A stretch of 64,000 nucleotides of DNA, from the NCBI RefSeq assembly GCF_002013375.1, contig NZ_MAEW01000014.1:235755-299754 (forward strand), in the 5' to 3' direction. How positions within the stretch are numbered: position 1 is the first letter of the stretch; each line of letters begins with the position of its first letter. Positions 1 through 9,358 of the stretch are shown here, piece after piece. Both the position numbers and the translations under genes were made by a program. The stretch is from Mycobacterium sp. D16Q13. GTDB taxonomy: Bacteria > Actinomycetota > Actinomycetes > Mycobacteriales > Mycobacteriaceae. Below the pieces are notes generated by a model. The model did no database searches and was not told the origin of the DNA. It saw nothing but the letters and a program-made list of their open reading frames with translations.

Positions 1-1292
1 TGCTGCGTGCCCGTGCCGTCATCGACCTCGCCGATGCGCTCGACGTCGAACTCGAACGCATCGAGTCGGCGGCACTGCTCACCGACATGGAACTACCGGT
101 CCTACGGGTACTGGCGGGGCTGGAGGCGGTCGGTATCGCGGTCGACATCGACCACCTGACCTCCCTGCAGAATCAATTCGCCACCGGTATCCGGGAGGCC
201 GCAGACGCCGCCTATGCGGTGATTGGCAAGCAGATCAACCTGGGCTCTCCCAAACAGCTCCAGGTGGTGCTGTTTGACGAGCTCGGTATGCCCAAGACCA
301 AGAAGACCAAGACCGGCTACACGACCGATGCGGACGCGCTGCAAACGCTCTTCGACAAGACCGGGCACCCATTCCTGGAGCACCTCCTCACTCACCGCGA
401 CGTCACCAGGCTGAAGGTCACCGTCGACGGGCTCCTGAAATCCGTTGCCGCGGATGGGCGTATTCACACCACCTTCAATCAGACGATCGCGGCCACGGGC
501 CGATTGTCATCGACAGAGCCAAACCTGCAGAACATCCCGGTGCGCACCGAGGCCGGGCGCGAGATCCGCGATGGCTTCGTGGTCGGTGCGGGCCACTCCG
601 AGCTGATGACTGTCGACTACAGCCAGATCGAGATGCGCATCATGGCGCACCTGTCGGCCGACGAGGGTCTTATCGAAGCGTTTAACACCGGCGAGGACCT
701 GCACTCATTCGTGGCAGCCCGGGCCTTCGGGGTGCCGATCGACGAGGTCACCGGTGAGTTGCGTCGTCGCGTGAAGGCCATGTCCTACGGCTTGGCCTAC
801 GGTCTGTCGGCCTACGGACTGGCCACCCAGCTCAAGATCTCCAACGACGAGGCCAAAGAGCAGATGGATCAGTACTTCTCGCGGTTCGGCGGCGTTCGCG
901 AGTACCTGCATGCCGTGGTGGATCAGGCACGTAAGGACGGATACACCTCGACGGTGCTCGGACGGCGCCGTTACCTGCCCGATTTGGACAGTGGCGACCG
1001 CCTGCGGCGTGAGGCGGCCGAACGTGCGGCGCTCAACGCGCCGATCCAGGGCAGCGCCGCCGACATCATCAAGGTCGCGATGATCGCTACCGATAAGGCG
1101 TTGCGAAACAAGGGATTACGGTCGCGCATGCTCCTTCAGGTGCATGATGAGCTGCTCTTCGAAGTGGCCGACGGCGAACGGGACACGCTGGAGGCGTTGG
1201 TACGCGAAACCATGGGTTCGGCCTATCCGCTCGATGTGCCCCTTGAGGTTTCGGTGGGTTATGGCCGCAGCTGGGATGCCGCGGCCCACTGA
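1..1292 (+). CDS. polA: DNA polymerase I, C-terminal polymerase part (5' end outside window)
   Basis: The reading frame is open from base 3, so the gene runs off the left edge and only about 429 C-terminal residues are seen. This is the polymerase (Klenow-type) domain that fills gaps in replication and repair. Family A motifs appear in order: NLQNIPVR near base 520, motif A (DYSQIEMR) near 615, motif B (RRRVKAMSYGLAYG) near 760 and motif C (QVHDEL) near 1140. The first methionine in the window, at base 87, is internal and not a start. The N-terminal 5' nuclease domain is not in view. The next gene is convergent and begins its stop 9 bp downstream. Confidence 0.97.
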   Translation, partial: LRARAVIDLADALDVELERIESAALLTDMELPVLRVLAGLEAVGIAVDIDHLTSLQNQFATGIREAADAAYAVIGKQINLGSPKQLQVVLFDELGMPKTKKTKTGYTTDADALQTLFDKTGHPFLEHLLTHRDVTRLKVTVDGLLKSVAADGRIHTTFNQTIAATGRLSSTEPNLQNIPVRTEAGREIRDGFVVGAGHSELMTVDYSQIEMRIMAHLSADEGLIEAFNTGEDLHSFVAARAFGVPIDEVTGELRRRVKAMSYGLAYGLSAYGLATQLKISNDEAKEQMDQYFSRFGGVREYLHAVVDQARKDGYTSTVLGRRRYLPDLDSGDRLRREAAERAALNAPIQGSAADIIKVAMIATDKALRNKGLRSRMLLQVHDELLFEVADGERDTLEALVRETMGSAYPLDVPLEVSVGYGRSWDAAAH

Positions 1293-1301
1293 GCCGAGCC
1301 G

Positions 1302-2504
1302 CTAGTGCACGTCCGGGGTGTGCACCCGCTCCGGACGTAAACCTCTGCCGACCGCGATGGGCGGCACGAACTTGAGCGGGCCCCGTCCGACAAAGAATGG
1401 CAGTTTGATGGGGGACAGGTCGCCGGTGAGAACCGGCTTGATGACGTTGTTCTGGACGAACACCTGAAACGCTTGCACCACCTTGGTCGGCAGTTCGCGC
1501 CGGCCTTGCACCCTGGCGAGATCCTCGTCGGTGACGCACCGCTTACACAGCGGATCCACGAGGATGTTGGCGGCTGCCACCGCATCGGCGACGGCCAGGT
1601 TGATGCCGACTCCGCCGGCGGGCGACATGGCATGCGCGGCATCGCCGATGCACAGCAGACCGGGCCGCCACCAGGTCTTGAGCCGATCGACCCGGACATC
1701 GAGATGGCTGGTGTCATCCCAGGACCGCAGATCGTTCACGTGCTCGCGCAGTTGCGGGCGGGCGGTGATCAACCGCTCCTTGAATGCGTCCAGCGAGCCG
1801 TTGTGTGCTCCGGCGCCCTTGGGCATGAGATGGGCGACCTGCCAGTAGTCCCCGCGGTGAATCATGGCCAACAACAGGCCTCTACGCAGGACCGCGAATG
1901 TCTCGTCGGGATCACCCGGTCGCCGGTTCAACCGGAACCACAGCACATCCATCGGTGAGCTCTCGTCGGCGGTTTCCAGTCCCGAAGCGGCGCGTACGGC
2001 GGACGTGCGACCGTCCGCCGCGATGACCAGATCGGCATGCACCTCCAGGTCGGGTGTCCGCACGCCCACCACTCGGTCGCCGTCAACGATCAGACCGGTG
2101 ACCTCCGCATTCCGGACGAGCGTGAATTCCGGGTATTGCTCGGCCTTCTCAGCCACGAAGTCGAGGAAATCCCACTGCGGCATGAACGCGATGTATGGCT
2201 GCTTGTACCCCAACCACGCCAGCGCGCGAAAATCACCGAAGGTGCGCAACCGCCCGTCGCCATCGAAGGCGATGTGATCGACCTTCTGATGTGGCAGTCG
2301 CAGAAACTCGTCGATAAACCCGAGGTCATCCATGATGCGCATGGTGGTCGGATGAACGGTGTCCCCGCGAAAATCGCGCAGAAAGTCGGCGTGCTTTTCC
2401 AGAACGACAACGTTGATCCCTGCCCTCGCCAGCAGCAGCGCATGCACCAAGCCGGCGGGGCCTCCGCCGGCGACACACACCTGAGTCCGCATCACGTGCG
2501 CCAT
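1302..2504 (-). CDS. FAD-dependent aromatic-hydroxylase-type oxidoreductase
   Basis: A 400-residue class A flavin monooxygenase of the PHBH fold. The N-terminal dinucleotide site reads GGGPAGLVHALLLARAG, the DG motif is IAADGRTSAVR near residue 165, and the GD motif is CIGDAAHAMSPAGGVGINLA near residue 285. These bind FAD and NAD(P)H. Members hydroxylate aromatic or polyketide substrates with O2; the substrate cannot be read from sequence. It is a single-gene unit, convergent with polA. A 105-bp gap separates its start from the stop of the acyl-CoA synthetase upstream on the same strand, so it could be a distal member of that operon. Confidence 0.88.
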   Translation of the reverse strand: MAHVMRTQVCVAGGGPAGLVHALLLARAGINVVVLEKHADFLRDFRGDTVHPTTMRIMDDLGFIDEFLRLPHQKVDHIAFDGDGRLRTFGDFRALAWLGYKQPYIAFMPQWDFLDFVAEKAEQYPEFTLVRNAEVTGLIVDGDRVVGVRTPDLEVHADLVIAADGRTSAVRAASGLETADESSPMDVLWFRLNRRPGDPDETFAVLRRGLLLAMIHRGDYWQVAHLMPKGAGAHNGSLDAFKERLITARPQLREHVNDLRSWDDTSHLDVRVDRLKTWWRPGLLCIGDAAHAMSPAGGVGINLAVADAVAAANILVDPLCKRCVTDEDLARVQGRRELPTKVVQAFQVFVQNNVIKPVLTGDLSPIKLPFFVGRGPLKFVPPIAVGRGLRPERVHTPDVH

Positions 2505-2609
2505 ACCCGGACGCTACGCCCGAACCAGCTGGGGTGGGGCGTCCGACCACACATCGCTGGCCATTCCGATGCCCGCCTCCGCGCGCGGAGGCCGGCGACC
2601 TGAACAGTG

Positions 2610-4191
2610 CTACCGGGAGTTCTCCGCGGACTCATACTCGGCGCCGCGTTCGTCGCGATGCCACAGCTCGTCGTCGCCGACATCAACGCCATCCGAAATC
2701 AGCGCGCGCTTGAGCACCTTGTTGGTTGCGGTGCTGGGCAGGCTACGTGCCAAGCGCACATATCGCGGCCAGCCAATCCGTGGCAGATCTTCCTGTGCGG
2801 CGAGAAACCTGGAGAGACCCGACTGCGTCAACGAATCCCGCAGTACCAGCGCCGCCATCACCTCGTCGCTGTCCCGCCTATTGCGAATCGCGTACACGGC
2901 TGCCTGGCTCACCGCGGGGTGCCGCTGCAGAATCCGCTCGATGGGTGCCGCCGCCAGGTTCTCGCCATTGATCCGCATCCAGTCGGCAGTCCGGCCCGCC
3001 AGGTAGATCCAACCCTCGCCATCCCGGTATGCGAGGTCGCCCGACCAGTACATGCCGTGGCGCATCCGTTCGCCGGTGGCGTCGTCGTCGTTGTAATACC
3101 CGGAGAAAAAGCCCGCCCCTTGGGTATTCACCAGTTCACCGACCGCCTCATCCGGGTTGGCCAGGATGCCGTGTGCGTCGAACCGGGCTGTGGCGCATTC
3201 GCTCAAGGTGTCAGGGTCGTAGATCCCGACACCGGGAAAACCCTTGCCGATGGATCCCGTGGGAGTTCCTTCCTCCCGGGTGATGATGACGGCATTCTCC
3301 GTCGAACCGAATCCGTCGCACACCGTGACATCGAATCGCCGTGCGAATTCGGCAATGTCGTGGTCGGAGGCTTCGTTTCCGAAGGCCACGCGCAACGGGT
3401 TGGATGCGTCGCAGGGTTGTTCCTCCGTAGCCAGCACGTAGGCCAACGGCTTGCCCACATAGTTCATGTACGTGGCGCCGACTTCCCGAATATCGGCGAG
3501 GAAGCCCGACGCGGAGAACTTCGCCGGGGCAAGCGTGGCACCCGCAGCGACCGCGACAGCCCATCCGGCCAGCACGGAGTTGGAGTGGAACAGTGGCATC
3601 GAGACGTAGCAGACGTCGGCGGCGGACAGCGAGAATCGAGCCACCAATGACTGGGCCGCAACAAGAACCATCATGTGCGTCACCAGAACTGCCTTCGGGT
3701 CCCCACTGGTCCCGGAGGTGAAGATCATCATGAAGGGATCGAGGGCCTGGGCGGTTCGGCAGGGCTCTAGCTCGCCGGCTTCCGCGACCTCGCGCTGCCA
3801 ATCCGCACCGTCGACATCGATCACCACGACACCGGGCAGATCCAACGATTCGAGTAGAGGCGCATGGTCAGCGTCCACCAGCAGGATCTGTACATCCGCC
3901 TTGTAGATATCGCGTGCCAACCCCTCTCCGCGCCGAGTGCTGTTGATGGCGCACAGGATGTACCCCCCCCTGGGCGGCGGCGGCCATCGCCGTGGCCATC
4001 GCGGGTGTGTTGCCCAGCAGGGTGCCGATGTGCAGCGGCCGATCAGGGTCGGCCATCCGAATCAGTACCGCGGCGTGACGAGCCGCCGCGGCCATGTGCT
4101 CGCGCCACGTCCACGTCACACCCCGATAGACGAGCCCCGCGTTGTCATCGGTGGCCCGCGCGCGGACCAATTGCTGGATGGTCTCAACCAT
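2610..4191 (-). pseudogene. FadD17-like acyl-CoA synthetase with a 1-base frameshift
   Basis: An AMP-forming acyl-CoA ligase split into two frames. The N-terminal part (ATG at 4189-4191, MVETIQQLVRARATDD) reads down to a run of eight G on the coding strand (C at 3963-3970). With seven G the frame continues as QGGYILCAINSTRRGEG into the large downstream frame, giving about 526 residues, a normal FadD length. Family motifs are intact: IFTSGTSGDPKAVLVTH, DGFGSTENAV, GMYWSGDLAYRDGEGW and the C-terminal lysine region TATNKVLKRA. The ATG overlaps the stop of the upstream hydrolase by 8 bp, so the genes are coupled. It is a true frameshift, a slippage-prone tract, or a sequencing error in the homopolymer. 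A shorter 436-residue product from an internal TTG would lack the N-terminal subdomain. Confidence 0.88.
3963..3970. repeat. C8/G8 homopolymer at the frameshift
   Basis: Eight consecutive C on the plus strand lie at the exact point where the acyl-CoA synthetase changes frame. A tract of seven would restore a full-length protein. Such tracts are prone to replication slippage and to sequencing error. Confidence 0.9.
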
Positions 4192-5098
4192 GGACTGCTT
4201 GGGTAAGCGACGCCGCCCTGACACCCAGATGTCTCGTCAAAAAGCTGATTTGGTGGGACACCACGGAATCGAAGCATTCCTGGCCCTGGTAGACACCGAA
4301 GTGATCACACGGGTAGTGCCGCACCTCGGCGCGGGCCTTGAAGGCGGCCTTGGCCGCGGCGTGCGGCGGCGCTGCCTGGTCGAAGTCAGCGATCTGCACC
4401 AGAGCGGGACAGTCAATGCGCGCGGCATAGCGAGTGGGGCGATAGGAGGCAAGTTGAGTGCCTACCGTCGCGTCGATCTCATTGCGCCAGGAGGGGCCCG
4501 CGATCTCCAGATGCGCCTCGTAGTATCCGTCAGACGTCAGCGCCGCCAGTTCTCCTGGGTGCCCGACGATCGGGATCGTGCGCTGCCCGCGGCCCACCCG
4601 GCTGCGGACGCCAGTCAGCGCAGAGCGCATGAGGGCACCGGCACTGTGTTCACCCATTGCGGACCGTGCTGCCGCGATGCCGTCCACCAAGGGCGTCACC
4701 GACACAACAGCCGCCACGTCGTTGCGTGCGCCGGCGACCGCCAGCACATGCCCACCCGCCAGGGAAACACCCCACAGGACAATTCGCGTGGGATCGACGC
4801 CGGGAAGACGAGCCGCGGTGCTCACCGCGGCGTGATAATCACCGATCTGACGACTGAATGAAACTTGTTGCCGGGGAAAGCCGTCAGATGATCCGAAGCC
4901 GCGGTAGTCAAAGGCCAGGGCATGCATGCCGGCGGCGGCCAGCCGTTCGGCGAACGGTTCTAGCCCCGAGTCCTTGGTGCCGCCCAGGCCGTGCGCCATC
5001 ACCACGACAGGAGCCGGCTCCGCTGACGTCTGAGTTCGGTAAAACCACGCATCACAGTCGATTCCGTGGCTACTGAATCGGATGTTCCGTCGGTTCAC
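4184..5098 (-). CDS. Alpha/beta hydrolase
   Basis: A 304-residue serine hydrolase of the alpha/beta fold. The oxyanion segment is MAHGLGGTKD near residue 34, the nucleophile elbow is GVSLAGG near residue 108, an Asp candidate lies in IADFDQAAPP, and the catalytic His is in YPCDHFGVYQ near the C-terminus. The GTG start overlaps the stop of the FMO gene by 4 bp, and its own stop overlaps the acyl-CoA synthetase start by 8 bp. An FMO - hydrolase - acyl-CoA synthetase operon fits oxidation of a ketone to an ester (Baeyer-Villiger), ester cleavage and CoA activation of the released acid. That pathway is inference from gene order. Confidence 0.88.
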   Translation of the reverse strand: MNRRNIRFSSHGIDCDAWFYRTQTSAEPAPVVVMAHGLGGTKDSGLEPFAERLAAAGMHALAFDYRGFGSSDGFPRQQVSFSRQIGDYHAAVSTAARLPGVDPTRIVLWGVSLAGGHVLAVAGARNDVAAVVSVTPLVDGIAAARSAMGEHSAGALMRSALTGVRSRVGRGQRTIPIVGHPGELAALTSDGYYEAHLEIAGPSWRNEIDATVGTQLASYRPTRYAARIDCPALVQIADFDQAAPPHAAAKAAFKARAEVRHYPCDHFGVYQGQECFDSVVSHQISFLTRHLGVRAASLTQAVHG

Positions 5099-6417
5099 GC
5101 CGCTCCTCCCGCCCGCGCAAATCCGCCGGGGATCTCCTTGGTTCTCATATCGTGTTCGTAGAGGAAGTAGTCCAGCTGCTGGGTATGGCGCGGGCGATCA
5201 AGCATGTGCCCGGTGTACTTGCGATGCTCTGCCTCGATCACCGCATTCATCTCGTCGACTGAGGGCAATCGGTACTTGCCCGCCGCGTAGGCGCCCACCA
5301 GGCGCGCCTGACATTCGACGAAGGGGAAAAGCGATGGAACAGCCTGCGCCAGACCGACGAAGATCAAGTCGTCCAGGCCGGGCTTGAACATCCGTTTGTA
5401 TAGGTCGATGCGATTGCCCGGGGCACTGAGGAATTCCGGATCGAAGAACGGGAAGGTGATGTTGTAGCCGGTCGCGAAGATGATCACGTCGAAGTCCGTG
5501 AATGTGCCGTCCTCGAAATGCACGGTGTCACCGTCCAAGCGGCTGATGTTCGGCTTGGGGGTGATGTCACCGGATCCAAGTCGCAGCGGTAGCTCCACGG
5601 ACTGAGTGAAGTGTGCCTCGCCGAACTTGTGGTTCGGCATCGGCAGCCCCAGTTGATCTGGGCGACCCGACATGATCGGCTGCATCATCTGAAAGAGCTT
5701 GCGCTGCCATGCCATCGGTATGTGCGGGCTGGTGCGGAAGTACTTGTCGGCGGGTTGTCCGGCGACGTACTTGGGAACGATCCAGGCGCCGGATCGGGTG
5801 GAGAGGGTAACGGTGTTTCCCGTCGCTCGTGACGATAGTTCCACCGCGATGTCCGCCGCGCTATTGCCCAGACCCACCACCAGAATTCGCTTGTCCATGA
5901 GATCCAGGGGAGTGCGCGGATCGATGTAGTGGTGCGAATGCAGTGTGGTGCCGGTAAATGTGCCCGGAAAGTCGGGATACCTGGGGTCCCAATGATGACC
6001 GTTGGCGACGACGAGCAGGTCGAACAATCGGCGTTCACCCCTCTGCGTCAGCAGTTCCCAGCCGCCGGTCGATAGTCGCTCGGCGTGCACGACGCCGTTG
6101 CGGAATTCGATGTTGGGTCTGAGATCGAAGGCTGTCGCATAGTCCTCGAGGTACTGCTTGATCAGGGTGTGGTGGGGAAAATGCGGATAGCTGTCAGGCA
6201 TGGGGAAGTCGCGGAAGGACAGCTGATGCCGTGAGGTATCGATGTGCAGGGAGCGGTAGGCGCTGCTGTGGCCGTTGGGATTGCCGAATGCCCAGTTTCC
6301 GCCGATTCGATCTGACGTCTCGAAGCAGGTGAAGGGAACTCCATAGTCGGACAGCATCTTCGCGGATGTGAGCCCGCTGATGCCGGCACCGATGATCGCG
6401 ATATTGGGTCGGGTCAT
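5095..6417 (-). CDS. Flavin-containing monooxygenase (possible Baeyer-Villiger type)
   Basis: A 440-residue FMO-family enzyme. The FAD site IIGAGISGLTSAKML lies at the N-terminus, the FMO fingerprint is seen around FPGTFTGTTLHSHHY, the NADPH site is VVGLGNSAADIAVEL, and ATGYNITFPF is the usual C-terminal ATGY motif. It would oxygenate a soft heteroatom or a ketone using NADPH and O2. The start at 6417 is chosen because an AGGAG lies 5 bases upstream; a longer frame to 6495 would run through the operator. It is first in an operon with the alpha/beta hydrolase and acyl-CoA synthetase, and divergent from a TetR regulator that probably controls it. Confidence 0.9.
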   Translation of the reverse strand: MTRPNIAIIGAGISGLTSAKMLSDYGVPFTCFETSDRIGGNWAFGNPNGHSSAYRSLHIDTSRHQLSFRDFPMPDSYPHFPHHTLIKQYLEDYATAFDLRPNIEFRNGVVHAERLSTGGWELLTQRGERRLFDLLVVANGHHWDPRYPDFPGTFTGTTLHSHHYIDPRTPLDLMDKRILVVGLGNSAADIAVELSSRATGNTVTLSTRSGAWIVPKYVAGQPADKYFRTSPHIPMAWQRKLFQMMQPIMSGRPDQLGLPMPNHKFGEAHFTQSVELPLRLGSGDITPKPNISRLDGDTVHFEDGTFTDFDVIIFATGYNITFPFFDPEFLSAPGNRIDLYKRMFKPGLDDLIFVGLAQAVPSLFPFVECQARLVGAYAAGKYRLPSVDEMNAVIEAEHRKYTGHMLDRPRHTQQLDYFLYEHDMRTKEIPGGFARAGGAA

Positions 6418-6432
6418 GGCACTCCTAGAAAT

Positions 6433-6454
6433 ACGACCGCGGCGATGCGGTCGT
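6433..6454. promoter_or_regulatory. Perfect 8-bp inverted repeat in the FMO leader
   Basis: Arms ACGACCGC and GCGGTCGT flank a 6-base spacer 16 bp upstream of the FMO start. It could be a second regulator site or an RNA hairpin in the leader, close to the ribosome-binding site. Confidence 0.5.
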
Positions 6455-6472
6455 CTCTGAACAGTTTCAGAA

Positions 6473-6499
6473 ATCTGTGCACTCGAAGTGTACACAGAT
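6473..6499. promoter_or_regulatory. Likely TetR operator in the FMO / tetR divergent promoter
   Basis: A 27-bp imperfect palindrome with perfect outer arms ATCTGTG and CACAGAT, and 10 of 13 positions symmetric overall. It sits between the divergent FMO and TetR starts, 56 bp from one and 37 bp from the other, the usual place for a TetR autoregulatory operator. Confidence 0.6.
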
Positions 6500-6535
6500 C
6501 TTGAAATGTGTCCACACCTTGTTTACATTGAGGGC

Positions 6536-7165
6536 ATGACTGCGGTGTTCGATGAAGGTGCGATACCCGATCCCGATGGTGCATCGGTGGCCGCGAGGCT
6601 GCTGGACGCGGCCGAAAAAATTCTGGCCGACAAGGGGATTCGTGCGACGACGATGACGGATGTAGCTGAGGAAGCGGGTGTTTCGCGGTCGTGGCTCTAT
6701 CGCCACTTCCCCGATAAACAGACCCTGGTAGGCGCGGCGATCATCCGGTTGATCGAGATCAGCTGGGCACAGTCTGCCGCCGAGCTCGCGGACATCGACG
6801 GGTTCGAGGCTCGGTTGGTGGCCGGAGTGAAGATCGGCCGACGTGCATACGACGATCCGGGCACCCTGCTCATGCGGATCCGGGTGCGCGAGCCCGAGGA
6901 GTTCATGGCCTGCGCCGGAGCCGGCGTTCAGGGTCTGGTACCGGACCTCGCCGCCTTCTGGCGCCCGTATGTGGAGGCGGCCCGCGATGCCGGGGAGATC
7001 CACGCGCGCACCGATGTCGAGGAAGCCAGCGAATGGATCGCTCGCGTGATGATCAGCCTGGGAAGCGTCCCCGGAAACTGCATGGATCCGGACGATCCAG
7101 CCTCACTACGTCGCCATTTTCGGCGGTATGTCCTACCGGCGCTTCGTATCGCGCCCGTGAAATAG
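6536..7165 (+). CDS. TetR-family regulator
   Basis: A 209-residue TetR-type repressor. The HTH segment is TMTDVAEEAGVSRSWLYRHF at about residues 40-60, followed by the usual KQTLVGAAI linker; the C-terminal ligand domain is unspecific. The ATG at 6536 is preferred over the upstream start at 6488 because the protein then begins just before the family-typical helix and leaves the palindrome outside the gene. It is divergent from the FMO operon and 23 bp upstream of the amidohydrolase, so it may control both directions. Confidence 0.87.
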   Translation: MTAVFDEGAIPDPDGASVAARLLDAAEKILADKGIRATTMTDVAEEAGVSRSWLYRHFPDKQTLVGAAIIRLIEISWAQSAAELADIDGFEARLVAGVKIGRRAYDDPGTLLMRIRVREPEEFMACAGAGVQGLVPDLAAFWRPYVEAARDAGEIHARTDVEEASEWIARVMISLGSVPGNCMDPDDPASLRRHFRRYVLPALRIAPVK

Positions 7166-7188
7166 CAGTACTATAAGGAGAATTCACC

Positions 7189-8991
7189 ATGGCTTCCCAT
7201 GACGGCGTCCAGTTCGACACGGTGATCAAGAACGGGCGATGGTTCGATGGCACCGGCGCGGCGTCCGCTATCCGAAACATCGGCATCAAGGATGGCCACA
7301 TCGCCGCAGTCTCGGATGGCGACCTCGACGAGACGAACTGTCCGCACATCATCGATGCCACCGGAAAATGGGTCCTCCCGGGATTGGTGGATATCCACAC
7401 CCACTACGACGTCGAGGTACTTGCCGCTCCCGCATTATCGGAGTCGGTTCGTCATGGGGTGACGACAGTACTGCTGGGCTCCTGCTCGCTGTCGGTGGTG
7501 CATGTCAGTGGCATCGATGCCGGAGACATCTTCGGCAGAGTGGAAGCGATCCCGCGTGACCACGTCATCGGGGCCGTGGATCAACATAAGACGTGGACCA
7601 ACGCGCGTGGGTACATCGCGGCTCTTGAGTCACTACCCCTGGGGCCGAACATCGCGACGTTCCTAGGGCATTCGGATATGCGCGCGGCGGTGATGGGGCT
7701 GGACCGTGCCACCCGCAAGAACGAACGACCCACACCCAGTGAGCAGGCACAGATGGACCGCTGGCTGACCGAGGCCCTGGACGCCGGTTTCGTGGGGATG
7801 TCGTCTCAGCAGCTCCTGTTCGACAAGCTAGATGGCGATGTGTGTCGTTCCCGGACGCTGCCGTCGACCTACGCCAAGCCGCGCGAGTTACGGAAGCTGA
7901 AATCACAACTTCGCCAAAGGAATCGGGCGCTGCAATCCGGCCCGGACATTGAGAACCCCTTGAACGTGTTGTCTCAGGCCGTCCAGTCTCTGGGAATCCT
8001 GCGCAAGCGGCTATCGACATCACTACTCTCGGCCGCCGATATCAAGGCCAACCCGTACGCGATCCGGGCGATGGGACCGGTGGCCCGCATCGTCAACACG
8101 CTGGGCGGCAACTTTCGCTGGCAGCATCTGCCCGTGCCGTTCGAGGTCTACGCCGATGGCATCGATCTGGTGATCTTCGAGGAATTCGGTGCGGGTGCCG
8201 CGGCGTTGCACTTGCGGGATGAAGTCGAGCGCAATGAGCTGCTGCGTGACGAGAAGTACCGGAGGCGGTTTCGCAAGGAGTATGAGAGCAAGTTCGGCGT
8301 AAGAGTTTGGCACAGAGACTTTTTCGACGCCGAGATCGTAGCCTGCCCGGATGCGTCGGTGGTCGGTAAGTCCTTCGGGCAGGTCGGTGTGGATCGCGGG
8401 GGGCTACATCCCGTCGACGCGTTTCTTGATTTGGTGCTCGAACATGGCACGGCAATCCGCTGGCGGACCACGATTTCCAACCATCGCCCCGGGGTGCTCA
8501 AGCAGCTCGCGCAAGATCCCGGCATTCAGCTTGGCTTCTCCGATGCCGGTGCCCACCTGCGGAACATGGCTTTCTACAATTTCGGGCTGCGGCTACTGCG
8601 GCATGTACTCGAGGCACAACTAGCCGGACAGCCGTTCATGACCATCGAACAGGCCGTACACCGGCTGACCGGTGAGCTCGCCGATTGGTACCAGATCGAT
8701 GCCGGTCATCTCCGAATTGGCGACCGCGCAGATCTTTTCGTGGTAGATCCGGAGAAGCTCGATGGATCTCTGACCGAGTACGCCGAGCAGTCCGTAGCCG
8801 CGTACGGGGGACTATCACGGATGGTCAATCGCAACGACGCAACAGTCAGCACGGTACTGATTGGCGGCCGGGCCGTCGTGGTTGACGGCCAGCCGGCCGA
8901 CATCCTGGGCAAGCAACGGACGGGTAGCTTCCTGCGGGCGGGGGAGAAGGTGCGTTCGGCCGCGGCGGGGCAGGTGCCCGCCGCTAGTTAG
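7189..8991 (+). CDS. Amidohydrolase, N-acyl-D-amino-acid deacylase type
   Basis: A 600-residue metal-dependent amidohydrolase. Strand 1 carries the metal ligands in DIHTHYDVEV (about residue 67), the late Asp motif is FSDAGAHL near residue 450, and the C-terminal beta-sandwich resumes with GDRADLFVVDPEKL. This layout is that of D-aminoacylases and related hydrolases; the natural substrate is unknown. A strong ribosome-binding site (AAGGAGA) precedes the ATG. It follows the TetR gene by 23 bp on the same strand and may share its transcript. Confidence 0.87.
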   Translation: MASHDGVQFDTVIKNGRWFDGTGAASAIRNIGIKDGHIAAVSDGDLDETNCPHIIDATGKWVLPGLVDIHTHYDVEVLAAPALSESVRHGVTTVLLGSCSLSVVHVSGIDAGDIFGRVEAIPRDHVIGAVDQHKTWTNARGYIAALESLPLGPNIATFLGHSDMRAAVMGLDRATRKNERPTPSEQAQMDRWLTEALDAGFVGMSSQQLLFDKLDGDVCRSRTLPSTYAKPRELRKLKSQLRQRNRALQSGPDIENPLNVLSQAVQSLGILRKRLSTSLLSAADIKANPYAIRAMGPVARIVNTLGGNFRWQHLPVPFEVYADGIDLVIFEEFGAGAAALHLRDEVERNELLRDEKYRRRFRKEYESKFGVRVWHRDFFDAEIVACPDASVVGKSFGQVGVDRGGLHPVDAFLDLVLEHGTAIRWRTTISNHRPGVLKQLAQDPGIQLGFSDAGAHLRNMAFYNFGLRLLRHVLEAQLAGQPFMTIEQAVHRLTGELADWYQIDAGHLRIGDRADLFVVDPEKLDGSLTEYAEQSVAAYGGLSRMVNRNDATVSTVLIGGRAVVVDGQPADILGKQRTGSFLRAGEKVRSAAAGQVPAAS

Positions 8992-9007
8992 TACATCTAG
9001 ACCTGAA

Positions 9008-9023
9008 TACAGACAAAGCTGTA
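9008..9023. promoter_or_regulatory. Likely CmtR-type operator
   Basis: Inverted repeat TACAG-N6-CTGTA centred 19 bp upstream of the cmtR-like start, in the promoter region of the sensor-transporter pair. The position suits autorepression by an ArsR-family dimer. Confidence 0.5.
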
Positions 9024-9034
9024 CTATTGGATCC

Positions 9035-9358
9035 ATGCAGACCCTGGTTCATCGCGACGCCCTGACGAGGTTCGGATCCGCATTGTCGGACCCCACGCGC
9101 ACGGCCATCTTATTGAGCCTGCGATCGCGGCCCGGGTATCCCTCTGAGCTTGCCGACGATGCTGGGGTGTCGCGACAGATCACGTCGAATCACCTTGCGT
9201 GTCTGCGTGGTTGCGGTCTGGTTGTCGCTGTTCCGGAGGGCCGGCGCACCCGTTACGAGCTGGCCGATGAGCGCATCGCTCACGCTCTAGACGACCTGGT
9301 GGACCTGGTGCTGACGGTGGATCCGTCGTGCTGCCCGGCCGACGAGGGCTGCTGCTGA
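9035..9358 (+). CDS. cmtR: CmtR-like Cd/Pb-sensing ArsR-family repressor
   Basis: A 107-residue winged-helix sensor very similar to M. tuberculosis CmtR. The CmtR metal-site pair is conserved in HLACLRGCGLVV, the two Cys four apart, and the C-terminal tail SCCPADEGCC offers further thiols where CmtR uses Cys102. It should release DNA on binding Cd(II) or Pb(II). The short start at 9035 matches the CmtR N-terminus; the open frame extends upstream through the operator and is not used. The stop overlaps the transporter ATG by one base, so the two are translationally coupled. Confidence 0.88.
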   Translation: MQTLVHRDALTRFGSALSDPTRTAILLSLRSRPGYPSELADDAGVSRQITSNHLACLRGCGLVVAVPEGRRTRYELADERIAHALDDLVDLVLTVDPSCCPADEGCC

